Assembly: GCA_027257055.1 (NCBI GenBank)
Contig: JAPVLO010000138.1
Location: 62,001 to 126,000, forward strand
Source: Cephalopachus bancanus
Taxonomy: Eukaryota; Chordata; Mammalia; Primates; Tarsiidae
Direction: 5' to 3'
Length of the DNA stretch: 64,000 nucleotides
A program made the translations under genes and the position numbers. Within the stretch, counting starts at the first letter, position 1. Every line of letters starts with the position of its first letter. The notes below the pieces were generated by a model, which saw only the letters and a program-made list of their open reading frames with translations, was not told the DNA's origin and did not search any database. Below, piece by piece: positions 28,146 through 39,357 of this stretch.

Positions 28146-29101
28146 CATGTTATTAATTACATTTTGGAATAAATACCAATTCTTGAGCCTTGGTCATATC
28201 TCATTTTATTTTTGAAAATATTAAATTCATTATCAGGTAAATAAGCTGAGAGGATATATCATTCATTATTACCTTTCAAAAGTCCTAAAGTGAGCTGTTC
28301 ATCGCTGACAAAAGTAAACTAACTTTGAGTTACATTTTTTCCAGAGCCCTCAGACATACTAGTGGATAAGAGGGTGCCCTAACTGAGATTTTGAAGAAAA
28401 TAATTGAAAGCCTTTTTCAAATGCAAACATCTGTAAACAGTATACAAATGTTTTAGGAGGGTGAAGAATAGATAAAACTTCTATTGATACAGTTCAACAT
28501 CTAGATATAATACCACATTCAAATTCCAATGATAATCAGCTCCCCAAACATAAACGATAATACATATAAAGATAACACAAAAACTATTAAACCAACCTAA
28601 CAAGACCACAGAAAACCTGAAACCTTAGACAGTGTTTAAAAGTAAAGTATAGTCCAGAAATCCCAGAGATCTGCATTTTATTGTGTACAGGTGCTGGCGC
28701 TATAAAATGAACAGAATAACTTAAGCCATCTCAAGTCATGGAAGAGCAGTGCTGCCTCTAACATTCCATGATTCTATCACTGACATTGAAGACAAAATAA
28801 AATAATCTTGTAATTCTTGATCCTAAGCACTTAGAATTCTCCCAACCCCTGGTGTTAAATTTGCCTTTAAGATAATAAAGCAAAAACAAGAACAAAAACT
28901 TTGCTGCACATTAAAGACTTCTTGCCTGGGCTTCCCTTGAGCCTGTTCTTGGTTCTCCCTTCCTGGGGCAGGTATTTAAAGACTTTCATATGTGTCTTAG
29001 GTTATACTTTTCTAATTCATGTTGCAGTGGACATTGTGAAAATAATGTGAGAATTTTCTTGCAGTCCTCATAATTTTTTTCTTAACTTTCCAAAATCAAT
29101 C
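28146..29101. other. Unique AT-rich DNA, no feature seen
   Basis: No repeat or exon recognised. Confidence 0.4.
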
Positions 29102-29115
29102 CATTTGTGTATTTT

Positions 29116-29409
29116 GTTTTGTTTTTTTTTTTTTTGAGTTGGAGTCTCACTCTGTCGCCCAGACTGGAGTGCAGTGGCCGCTCCCGGCCACCGCAGCCTC
29201 GCCTGCTGGGCTCCGGCGATCCTTCCACCTCAGCCTTCCAAGTAGCTGGAATTACAGGCATGCGCTTCCACGCCCGGCTGATTTTTTTGATTTATTGTAG
29301 AGATGAGGTCTCGCTGCCCAGGCGGGTCTCGAACCTGCGGGCTCAGGCAATCCACTCACCTCAGCCTCCCAAAGGCGCGGGATTACAGGCTGAGCCACCG
29401 AGCCCGGCT
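29116..29409 (-). mobile_element. Alu SINE, young lineage-specific type
   Basis: Full-length reverse-strand copy of the young subfamily, with TTGATTTATTGTAGAGATGA linker and CAGGCTGAGCCACCGAGCCC left end. A perfect 14-bp duplication, catttgtgtatttt, lies at 29102-29115 and 29410-29423. ORFs of 91 and 120 codons over it are Alu artefacts. Confidence 0.96.
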
Positions 29410-29423
29410 CATTTGTGTATTTT

Positions 29424-30306
29424 TAGACATGCTTATTTTGACATATGGTTTAATTTCCAATCCATTTAATGTGTCTGTCTTTATAAACTATAAGATATAT
29501 AAATCTACTCACCTCTTTATTCCTGCATCACTTATCAGGGATTTTTATTCAAGCAACATATTTATATTTTTTAAGTAGTGTGTCCAGCTATAATTAGCTT
29601 GTAAGCAGGTTTTGATGAGAAGTTTTTGCTGCACAAACTTGACTTAATTTATAGAATACAATTAAGCTTCTTGAATATGAAAACACATAGCAACACAACA
29701 ATAATTCTATAACTTTGTAAAAATAATTAGCACCTCAATTCCATGCCGTCTGTAGAATTTAGCAATTTATTTTTGAAGTAAGATATGCAAAAAGCAAACA
29801 AACAAAAAACAAACATGTTTGTTTTCCAGAGATTCAGTAGAGTTTAGCAATCTTCTATCAGAAGGAGAGAGAATTTTAAATCTATGAATTTTAAATGTAT
29901 GACACGGGCTTGTTGTTTTGAGTGAAATACTGCTTATATGTAGAATATATTCAGCTAAAAAAAGATTAAAATATGGCTAAACTACCAATTCAACACTTGA
30001 TTTAAAGTACCAAGCAGTAGAGTTTAGCTGTTCAGATAAATGGCAAATGGTCTGTTTTTCTTGATATTTTAAAGGTAGAAATATAAAACCCCTTTTTCAT
30101 TCATGACTTGATTGTGGGTAGTTTGGATGCAAAGCATAACACTGAGGTTGTGCTCCTGTCTTTGCTACAGCCAACTTTTGAAAATGGTGGTGTTTGACAG
30201 GTGCCTTGGCTCTGATGGTATTGATGGTGTTTCTTCCATTGTAAACTCGGATGCTTCTCCAAGTGGCTCATACTTCGTTCAACTTGTTGCCAAAGGCTTT
30301 TTTTTT
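29424..30306. other. Unique AT-rich DNA, no feature seen
   Basis: No repeat or exon recognised. Confidence 0.4.
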
Positions 30307-30319
30307 CCTTTGGCACTTT

Positions 30320-30610
30320 CTTAAAATTTGATTTTTTTGAGTTGCAGTCTCACTCTGTTGCCCAGACTGGAGTGCAATGGCACCTCCCGGCCACCGCAGC
30401 CTCCATCTGCTGGGCTCCGGCGATTCTTCCGCCTCAGCCTTCCCAGTAGCTGGAACTACAGGTGCGCGCTACCACGCCCGGATGATTTTTTGATTTATTG
30501 TAGAGATGAGGTCTCGCTGCCCAGACGGGTTCGAACCCACGGGCTCAGGCCATCCACTCACCTCAGCCTCCCAAAGGCGCGGGATTACAGGCTGAGCCAC
30601 CGAGCCCTGC
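30320..30610 (-). mobile_element. Alu SINE, young lineage-specific type
   Basis: Reverse-strand full-length copy of the young subfamily. A perfect 13-bp duplication, cctttggcacttt, lies at 30307-30319 and 30611-30623. The tail, on the minus strand, is short and mixed (AAAAAATCAAATTTTAAG), not a pure A run. Confidence 0.95.
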
Positions 30611-30623
30611 CCTTTGGCACTTT

Positions 30624-30937
30624 AAATGCTGTGTAAATGCTGCCTTTCCACTATGGCCTAATACTTATTTTTGAAAAGATTACTTTATCACATCAATTGT
30701 TCATATTTTTTCTCAGCCTTTTAAAACTTTTTTTAATAGTAGAAGATAGCATTTATGACATTTAAGTATACATATATCTTTATAATATATTCTTTACAAC
30801 ATGCAAGAGAGTCATGTGTAATTAAAATCAATTAGGAGAAAACAGGAAACATTGGACAATGTTTCAATAATTCACTTTGTTCTAAGTAATGAGAACAATT
30901 TAAATATTTTATATGCATTTACACAAAGTACCAAAAG
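30624..30937. other. Unique AT-rich DNA, no feature seen
   Basis: No repeat recognised. Confidence 0.35.
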
Positions 30938-30949
30938 AATACAAAAATC

Positions 30950-31142
30950 AGCGAGATCTCATCTCTACAATAAATCAAAAAATCAGCTGGGCGTGGTAGC
31001 GCATGCCTGTAATTCTGGCTACTCGGAAGGCTGAGGCGGGAGGATCGCTGGAGCCCAGCAGGTCGAGGCTGCGGTGGCCCAGGAGCGGCCACTGTACTCC
31101 AGTCTGGGTGACAGAGTGAGACTCCAACTCAAAAAAAAAAAA
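30950..31142 (+). mobile_element. Alu SINE, 5'-truncated, with duplication
   Basis: Starts within the left arm (agcgagatctcatctctac) and runs through the linker and whole right arm to an A tail. A perfect 12-bp duplication, aatacaaaaatc, lies at 30938-30949 and 31143-31154. The copy therefore inserted already truncated. Confidence 0.93.
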
Positions 31143-31154
31143 AATACAAAAATC

Positions 31155-32272
31155 CCTGTTTTCTTCTAATGAAGATATTCCATACTTATAAAAAGATAAT
31201 AGTATATATAATGAATTCAGTTACAATTCATTTCTATATTATACAAATTATAAATCATCAGATATTGATCTTATTAATAAAACCCCTGTATTATACATAG
31301 TATCTCTTAGATTAATGGAGGTAATTATCTACATTGCTACAGGACAAAAAAAGTACTGGGTTTCATTTATTTGATATATGGTATGCATTTGTTTTACTTC
31401 CATTGGTGTTTTACTTGTAAAAGTATAAAATGTTGAAGATATCAAAAAGTCTAGATTAAAACTAAAGTGCTTTGAATATTTTTAGAGAGATCTTTTAGGC
31501 TATGTCTTGTCATAGTGATGCATATGTCACATGTTATTATATACATAAATATTAATAAATGCCTTTTAAAATTCTATGATCTGACCCACTCAGAAAATTC
31601 CTATAACATGCACTAGAAAATAAACTCCAAGATGCATAAAATCATGGAGAAGAAAAAAAACTATATTCTGTCTTTGGCCTGTAGCAAATCCAAACACTAG
31701 GTTTAAGAAAACACAAAAAAAGATCTAGGAAGAAGATTCTATTTTATCTTTTTTGTATGATCTGTAGTTCTCTTTTTCTGTCTCCAATCTGCTGATGAAA
31801 ATATTACATTTGTGATCTTCACCTAGACATTAAAACTTACCTGGAATCCCTATCTTGAGAAACACTAGACTTAATAGAACCAAATTCTTAAAACATTTTA
31901 TTTTAAAGGAAATAAAAATAGCCCATAGATATTATGGTTTTCTGAGACCCAAGGAGAAATCAAGTCTTTAGAGATAAGGGGCCCTCATTACTTTTACTAA
32001 ATACAACCTAAATTCTTCTTGTAAAGTAAATGTTTTGAAGATACTGTATTTTATTAGTGTAGTCAATAAAAATTATAGTCAACAAAATCCTTTTTAAGAT
32101 ACTCATTACTAATTTCATTACAAATGTGCTTAATGATAAAATTTCTATGTATCTGCATATGCCGTGTTGCGTCCTATACCTGAATAACAGAGTAGAGGGT
32201 CCTCCCTTGTCCTGTGCTTTCAGTTACCCATGGTCAGCCAAAAAAATAGGTGAGTGCAGTACAGAAAGATAT

Positions 32273-32275
<3 letters not shown>
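31155..32275. other. Unique AT-rich DNA, no feature seen
   Basis: No repeat or exon recognised. Confidence 0.4.

Positions 32276-32319
<44 letters not shown>
32276..32319. repeat. (GA)n microsatellite
   Basis: More than 20 uninterrupted GA units, followed by purine-rich imperfect repeats to about 32400. Confidence 0.95.
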
Positions 32320-32321
<2 letters not shown>

Positions 32322-32399
32322 TAAACAGAGAATGACAGAGACAGAAAGAGGCACATAGAGAGACATAGAGACAGAGAGAGAGAGATAAAAGAGAGAAAA

Positions 32400-33090
32400 A
32401 GAACAGGAATAAAATTACTTAGAAGTATTCCTTAAATATACACCATAGAATATATATTTGCAAAGAATGCTTAAATTGGAAGTCACTGTCTTTTGTAACT
32501 TAATCTAGGAAATTAAATGCCATCAATTCTTTTGTATACTGTTAGTCATACAAAATGACTCTTGTCCAATTTAGGAAGGAACCGTGTAGGCTGTGAATGC
32601 CAGGCGCTAGGAACATTGGGAGCCATCTTGGTTACCACCTTCTGTTTATTTTTTGCTTACTTCCTAGAAAGACAAAATGGTAAAGAAAGTTTACAAATTG
32701 ATAATACTTTCTTTAGTTTTTAAAAGTCCAAAACTGCCAATATTTTTTTATTTTATCAGTATATTACTTTTTCAGAAGTACCATATATAGTACTCATATG
32801 CTCATGCATATATAAGGGTATGTAATAGATATGCAATTTAATGTAGCCTTCTGCATTGTCTTACTTAAACTAGGAAAAAAAATGTTTAGAAGTTGGTTCC
32901 TGCTGTTGAACTGTCCGTTGGAAATCTATGGCACTGCTGAAAACTAAGTTCACAAATTATACTTTGCTGAAATTTTACTTCTTTCTTTTTTCACTAATTA
33001 AAAACTTGTTATTTAATCATAAGATACTTTTTATGAATGCATTTCCTTCATTATTATGTAACTCTATTCAAATGTTGATGCATCTCAATC
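32400..33090. other. Unique AT-rich DNA, no feature seen
   Basis: No repeat or exon recognised. Confidence 0.35.
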
Positions 33091-33108
33091 AGCCCTCTGT
33101 ATATTCTC

Positions 33109-33260
33109 TCTTTCTCTCTCTTTCTCTCTCACTCTTTTAATTGAGGCAGGGTTTTGCTAAATTGCCCAGGCTGATCTCAAACTCCTGGGTTCAACTGATT
33201 CTACCACCTTGGCCTCCCAAAGTCCTGGGATTACAGACTTGAGCCACTGCGCCTGGCCCA
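33109..33260 (-). mobile_element. Free Alu left monomer (FLAM-like)
   Basis: Only one Alu arm is present: the plus strand runs from gaggcagggttttgctaaatt to gagccactgcgcctggcc, with no second arm. Imperfect duplications flank it: agccctctgtatattctc at 33091-33108 and agccctgtatatattctc at 33261-33278. The tail has become a TC-rich simple repeat (33109-33136). Confidence 0.85.
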
Positions 33261-33377
33261 AGCCCTGTATATATTCTCAAACACATATATTCAGACACTT
33301 AGGCATTTAAATTGTTTTTGAAACTGCTACATTGAATGCCATTCTATATAAGGGAATTCTTTTTTGTTTTTTTTTTT

Positions 33378-34110
33378 GAGAAAATGCAAAGTATTATGCT
33401 AAACACTTGAGGAATACAGAGACGATTAGTATAATGTCTGCCAACAAGAAACCTTGATCTTGTTTTGGACAAATATACAGGACATTCCATTATTTGACTG
33501 AGGTAAAAGAAATGTCAAAGGGAAGTACAAAGAAAGTGCTTTGTGGGTTCAAGGAAGAGTGTCATCCATGGCCTCTGGCAGAGAGAGAAAGAGTGCATTT
33601 ATGGATTAAAGCTCTTTTAAACTAGGTCTTAAGGCATGATTAAGGTTTTCAAAGGGGAGGACAAGAATGGATCCTTTCAGGTGCAGAGTAGGAAACTAGC
33701 AGGGGTGGGAAGGTTGGAGTGTATTTGGGGAATAAACAACTTGCTTGGCTGAAATCTAATGAGTAGGTGTGATATTATTAGAAGAGCGTTGCTGAGGAGT
33801 ACTGAAAATAATTTTAAATGCCAGTTTGAAAAGTTCATACTTAATTTGGAAGGAAATGGAGATTCCTTTTGAGCAATGAATAGGTGAGCAGATCTGTGCT
33901 TAGGTTAATCTAGCAACATGTATCAACATATAATAGGAAGAGGTGAAAATACATCTGTCAAAGACAGCAGTCCAGGAAGATACAAAGAAACTCTACTTTT
34001 TGTTGAATAGATCCATTCCTGTGCTCTGTGTAGAGTATCACGAGGGCCCACTTGAAAGCATTTGGGGTGGGAATGAGAAGTGAGAAGAATGGGGTGGCAT
34101 TAAATACATT
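33378..34110 (-). mobile_element. L2 LINE 3' region, long eroded copy
   Basis: The plus strand carries, in order, blocks that match the reverse complement of L2: 'gtattatgctaaacacttgagg', 'gtcttaaggcatgattaagg', 'ggatcctttcaggtgcagag', 'gaaaagttcatacttaatttgg' (L2: AGGAGTTTGGACTTTATCC), 'gagattccttttgagcaatg' and 'gtgagcagatctgtgctt'. The match may extend to about 34700 but becomes doubtful. No coding remains. Confidence 0.7.
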
Positions 34111-35538
34111 AATACATATTTATAAAAATAAATGACACGAAGGAAGAGCTGTTTCTAAGAAGTCTGAATAATAGGGACAATTAGAGAAAAGGAAAATAAA
34201 GAGAGAAGTTGGATTAGAGGGTATAGTTATGTATTTGAATGTTGACCCCACAAGTGTTGGATTCAGTAGACCCTCTTGGAAGACTTTAGACACCATAAAT
34301 AACTGTCCATCTGTCATTCCTGAAAAACTTGAAACTAGAGCCAAAGACCATAACTTTGAATAGCAGTCGAACGAGGATGTGTGGGAATGGAAGTAAATGT
34401 GATTCTTGAGTGAAAGGGTAAGATCAAGAGACAACTTCAAGAAATGTCTCAGTCATTAGGAGGGTTGGAGTACATGAAACCCACCAAAGGCTGAATTGGA
34501 GCGTTTAGAGAAATAAGTTATTTGTGATAGACTTAAGATTCACACAGTTGAAAGAACAGGTGATCTGCAGTTTCTGATGCTACAGCACATTCTAGAAGGT
34601 GAATCATTCTTTAAAAAGACGTAAGATCTAATTATTAGAAAGCATTTGAGAAGAAATGGTGGAGGAAGAAGGCAGTGTATACATATAAAGATGGGTGACT
34701 ATTAATAGGTGAAATTTCTAGAAATATAACACTCCTTCAGGAAGTGTAGATGAGAGGAAGAGAAGGTGTGATGTTATAGGTAGATATTAATGTTGGAATT
34801 ACTTTGGACTTCTTTTGAAGTCACTAAGAGATTAAATGTTGGAGAAAAAATGGAATTTTAACAAATATCCCAACTCAAGGTACTTTTTGTATAAGACTGA
34901 AACTATGATGCAGCAATATGTTGTGATGTTATTTTTTTCTCACTTTTATCTTTATGCCAAGATAAATGTTTCCTCAGTTAAGTTCTCATTTCATCCATAG
35001 GAAAAAATAATTTTCAACCTGATGTAATTTTGCTTAATTTTTAAACCCCCATATTCAGCTCCATATTTTTTCTTGCTTCATTTCAACATCCTGTAACAAA
35101 ATTTTCATATAACTTTTTTTAAAGCCTTGTCATGATTTTAAAGGCTATTATTATTGCTTCTGTAGCTACAATTGAAGAAACAAGTTAGGATTGTAATATA
35201 TTTCTCTGTAAAATGAATACTTAATCTTAACACAATAATCTTACATTTCAGGCTGTGTCCATGACATGAAGGAAGAGGACATTAGGTTATTTAACTTGAG
35301 GACTTTATTTTGTTACTATAACCTGAGTTAAAGATCATCGAAAGACAGAGAGAGAACTTACATTGAGAAATTGAACAAACTCTTCTTAAGGTGGGAAATC
35401 AGAAAACTAACAAAGGATACTTAAGAGTGTTGCTTAATCTGTAGTCAATGCATGCTCCCAGGATGGTCATGTTGGATTACATAACAGTCTTGTCAGAGTT
35501 TCCATCAGTTTTTGCAATTCCTAGCAACTATCTAGATA
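34111..35538. other. Unclassified, purine-rich first half
   Basis: The first 600 bp may be more L2. The rest is AT-rich with no named repeat. A 106-codon minus-strand ORF at 34120-34440 has no domain. Confidence 0.35.
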
Positions 35539-35547
35539 GACATTTTC

Positions 35548-36048
35548 TTTTTAATTTTTTTTTTAAATTTAAAGATATGGGGTACAATTCAGGGTTAGGC
35601 ATATAAATGTTCATTATGCAGGTACCCCTGTTGATGAGGTGTGAATTCCCCACGTTAGTTTCCCACTACTGCCAATCCCTTTCTTATAGTATTATGATAA
35701 TTGTTCAAAGTCTGCTTATGAGTGAGAACATGTGGTACTCAGTTCTTTGTTTATGTGATAGAACACTCAGTATTATAGACTCTAAGCCCATCCAAGTTGC
35801 TGTGAAGATCATAATTTTGTCTTTCTTTATAGCTGCATAACAGTCCATTGTATATATGTACACATTTTGTTTATCCAGTCCACTTTTGATGGGCAGCGTG
35901 GTTTCCGGGTTTTTGCTGTTGTGAACAGTGCTGCAATAAACATGCGTGTGCAGGTACCTTTTTCATAGAGTGATTTGAGTTCCTCCGGGTATATTCCTAG
36001 TAGGGGCATTGCAGGGCTGTATGGAAGGTCGATTTTTAGATCTTTTAG
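35548..36048 (-). mobile_element. L1 3' end, 5'-truncated, lineage-type
   Basis: About 500 bp of the L1 3' terminus. The plus strand reads, after a T-rich tail, 'ggggtacaattcagggtt', 'catgtggtactcagttctttg', 'gctgcataacagtccattg', and ends at 'aaggtcgatttttagatctttt'. A 9-bp duplication, gacattttc, lies at 35539-35547 and 36049-36057. An 81-codon ORF over it, overlapping a former L1 non-coding/terminal region, is not a gene. Confidence 0.9.
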
Positions 36049-36221
36049 GACATTTTCACCTAAAGTGGACATGTACCAGTACTACCACTTGTTACTGCTT
36101 TTCAGTATATATGCGTGTATGTGTTTATCTACCTGTGGTTATAGAATATGTAAAAAATACAGCTTAATGGCATAACATGAAGTTTAATATCAGAAATCAT
36201 GAATCTATTCTTAGGATTGAC

Positions 36222-36784
36222 TTTTTTTATTTTAAAGATGTGGAGTACAATTCAGGGTTAATACATAAGTGGTCCTCATACAGATGAGGTTTGGGCCTCC
36301 TGTTGGTCTTCACTTCACCTGGCTTGGGATCAGGTACACTTATTGATGCTATGGGCCCCTCCTTCCTCCCCTGGCAGTGGTCTGCTACTGCCAATCTCTT
36401 TCATGTCGTATTATGAATCATGTAGTATTACTCAGGGTCTACTTATGAGTGAGAACATGTGGTAGTCAACTCTCTGTTACTGTGATAGATCTCTGAGTAT
36501 GATAGATTCTAAACCCATCCACGTTACTGCAATGTCCATAATGTTGTCCTTCTTTATGGATGTGTAATATTCCATTGTGTATATGTGCCACATTTTTTTT
36601 TTAATCCACTCCATTTTGGATGGGCAGCACAGTTGCTTTCATGTTTTTGCTATTGTGCATAGTGCTGCAGTAAACATGCATGTGCAGGTATCTTTTTTGT
36701 AAACTGATTTGTGTTCCTCTGGGTATATTCCCAGAAGGAAGATTGCTGGGTCCTACGGAAGGTCGATTTTTAGATCTTTTAGAA
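36222..36784 (-). mobile_element. L1 3' end, second copy, same orientation
   Basis: Shows the same blocks as the copy at 35548 but a different subfamily, with an extra 'ctcctgttggtcttcacttcacc' block and an extra 'ccctggcagtgg' block. It is truncated at nearly the same 5' point (gatttttagatcttttag). No clear duplication was found. Confidence 0.88.
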
Positions 36785-37150
36785 ATGGCTAGTACAGACT
36801 CTGAGGAAAACAGAATTGACATTTATGTTCTGGCAAATTAGGAGGAAATAAGTGACTACTCTAAGCCCTATTCTTATTCTTTAAAACAGAGGAAATGATC
36901 ATTGTGAAGTACCATCCTAAAGTGTGAAGCTGCTGGGAACAGTAAATAAACACATGGATAATTAGAAGTTGCTTGAGGAATTTTTCTTAGACTGCACGAT
37001 TGTTCATGAATACTGACCCTTCGTTGCTGCCACGTATGCCATCTCCTATGTTAAGCACAACTGACTAATTACATTTGCTTTCAATATGATTTAAATATAA
37101 GTTACAACATTTCATTAGAACATGTTCATTGATATAACAATCAACTCCAA
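36785..37150. other. Unique DNA, no feature seen
   Basis: No repeat recognised. Confidence 0.35.
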
Positions 37151-37460
37151 AATATTGAGAGAATGACACAATGGGGTTCATGTCTCACTCACTACCCATC
37201 GACTGATGAAATGCAGGAAAGCCTCTTCCACATGGTGACTCAGGATCCCAGGGGGACTCCACCTTGTGGATCGGCAATAGTGTCTTGAGGATGACCATGC
37301 CTGTTGTCATTAACCCGTGGATGAAAGGAAAAGCGCACTGAGCCGGTGCAGAGATCAGTAAACTAACTGGCTTAGAAGAACACCCATCGTTCTACTGAGC
37401 AGACCTGATCCCATGGGCCAACTTAGATACAAGATGCTAGGAATGGAGTTATTGGCTAAA
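37151..37460. other. Unclassified ancient repeat, probable
   Basis: Blocks such as 'ctcaggatcccagggggactcc', 'ccttgtggatcggcaatagtg' and 'aaaaaagcgcac'-like 'gaaaagcgcactgagcc' resemble an old mammalian interspersed repeat I cannot name with confidence (LTR-like or DNA-transposon-like). Confidence 0.35.
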
Positions 37461-37502
37461 ATATAGTATGAACAAGGAGGACAAAATTTACGTGGTCACT
37501 AT

Positions 37503-37614
37503 AGGGTGACCAGCTATTCTGGTTTGCCTACAGCATTCCCATTTTTTGGCACTGAAAATGCTGCGTCTTGTGAATACCTTTAGTCCCGAGCAAACCAGGA
37601 GAGTTGGACACCCC
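37503..37614. mobile_element. Foldback MITE (MER-type palindrome)
   Basis: The ends are inverted: agggtgaccagctattctgg and, at the other side, the reverse complement of gggtgtccaactctcctgg. Both run inward to the shared ggtttgc/gcaaacc. This is an old mammalian palindromic element. It is non-coding. Confidence 0.65.
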
Positions 37615-37784
37615 AACACCGTCAACCACCCATGCCACAGTCTTGAATGAGTTGCCTTCTGAACATATGTTCAGATTTCAAAATAGAGAAACAAGGCCAC
37701 CAAGAAGGACTCCAAGGTATTTATTATTCAGGCATGACAAGTTAAACCTGAAATGAGCCCAGGGAATAAGCAGTAAGAGAAGCC

Positions 37785-37995
37785 ACTATTATAATCATCA
37801 TATCGTTAACTGAAGGCCTCCCGTGTGCCAAGCTGGTTATGTGTTATCACTAAGAGAAGAGCCTGGCAAAGGAGGTAAAACATTTCCTTTTCAACCATAG
37901 AACTGAGGTTCAGAAGAGTCAACTAACTAGTTCAAAATCACATTCTGGTAGAGAAGATTCCACAACAGCTGCAAATGCCAAGCTCGTTCTGTCAA
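37785..37995 (+). mobile_element. MIR SINE
   Basis: Order of blocks: 'gaaggcctcccgtgtgccaag', 'gttatgtgttatcac', 'catagaactgaggttcagaag', 'agtcaactaactagttcaaaatcac'. This fits MIR in the forward direction. Confidence 0.75.
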
Positions 37996-38010
37996 GTCGC
38001 TGAAGGTGAT

Positions 38011-38040
38011 AACACACACACACACATACAAATACACACA
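38011..38040. repeat. (CA)n short microsatellite
   Basis: About 8 CA units with an interrupted extension. Confidence 0.85.
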
Positions 38041-38798
38041 GACTAAGATGTATATTTGAAATGGCAGGAATTTCTAGCAATACTGTTTTAAGTGTGAACA
38101 AACGTGATTATCTGCCAAATATAGATAACCTGGCTGACTAATCATTGAATTTTTAAGTACAGTTTATTTTCTGAGGCATTTTATTTATTTTGTCTTCTTT
38201 TAATAATAGATTGGAATGGGCTTAATTGTATGTCCGTTGAATCAGCTTATGTTGTATGGTAGTTTCAGTGAGAAGCATTTTGAATTCGTTTTGAAAATAT
38301 CAGGTAAAAAATGCCTTCCAGGATAGCCCTTTAATAGAATTAAATGTTTAACTGACATTTGCTTTAGGCTTAGATAAGGAGTGCTTTAGCTGCTTAGATT
38401 ATAATTTCTGAACTTCTTGATCATGGAACAATTTAAAAATTATGATAGATTCCCAAATAGCAGCAGCAAGCCATGAGGTATAATGAATATATCAATCAAA
38501 TTTGAAGTAAAAATGATGTCATGAATTCCTTTATAGCTATAATCAACATCTTCATTTTTGTTCTTGGTTGTACTTTATAAATGAATGAAACACAAATGTA
38601 AATAACATAACCGGATAAAAATATAAAGTACCAATAAAATAAAGTGAAGTACCTTTTATTTTAAATTTTGGGAATGATACTTTATTTAAAAAATACTTCT
38701 AAAATGAGAACACCATTTTATGTCTTTATCACTTATTGGCTGAATATTTGGGATAATGTTGGCAAATAAGGTAAATGTACACAAATCAAATATACTCG
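38041..38798. other. Unique AT-rich DNA, no feature seen
   Basis: No repeat or exon recognised. Confidence 0.35.
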
Positions 38799-38823
38799 TC
38801 TGTCTCTCTCTCTTTCTCTCTCT

Positions 38824-38866
<43 letters not shown>
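38799..38866. repeat. Compound (TC)n(TG)n microsatellite
   Basis: TC units to 38826, then 20 TG units. A pyrimidine tract passing directly into an alternating purine-pyrimidine tract. Confidence 0.95.
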
Positions 38867-38867
<1 letters not shown>

Positions 38868-39243
38868 CTGCGCATGCACACGCATGTATTCCTGTGGATT
38901 TTATTGACATTGCAGCATAATATAAAATGCCATTTCTAAAGGTATTTTGTGACAGAGGGAAAAAAATTTAGAACTACGCATTTTAGGTATTTCTGAAATC
39001 ATTCAAGGATTCACCTGATATGGTGTGACTTTTTTTCCTTTACAAACAAAGCTACTTATATTATACACAGTGAAATGGTTCAAATTTTGTCTTTGTTTCT
39101 TAAACAGTTTGAGAAGCCCAGAATCCTGCTTTTCATTTCCAGTGTGCATTACAAAGTTTAGTTGGTAAATGCTTCTGATACATCAGTGAACAAAATGAGC
39201 GGGTGATTTTTCAGGGCACATTTTGGAATTTATCAAGAATGGC

Positions 39244-39357
39244 ACTTTTCTGAAAGGGATAGACACATTTTTCTGAAAAGGATAGACACGCTTTTCTGAA
39301 AGACATAGACACACTCTTCTGAAAGGGATAGACATACTTTTCTGAAAGGATAGACAG
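39244..39357. repeat. 23-bp minisatellite, five units
   Basis: Five tandem units of acttttctgaaagggataga plus a cac-type end, four of 23 bp and the last of 22 bp, at 39244, 39267, 39290, 39313 and 39336. Units differ by one to four bases. The 65- and 69-codon minus-strand ORFs over it arise because the repeat lacks stops in those frames. Confidence 0.93.
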
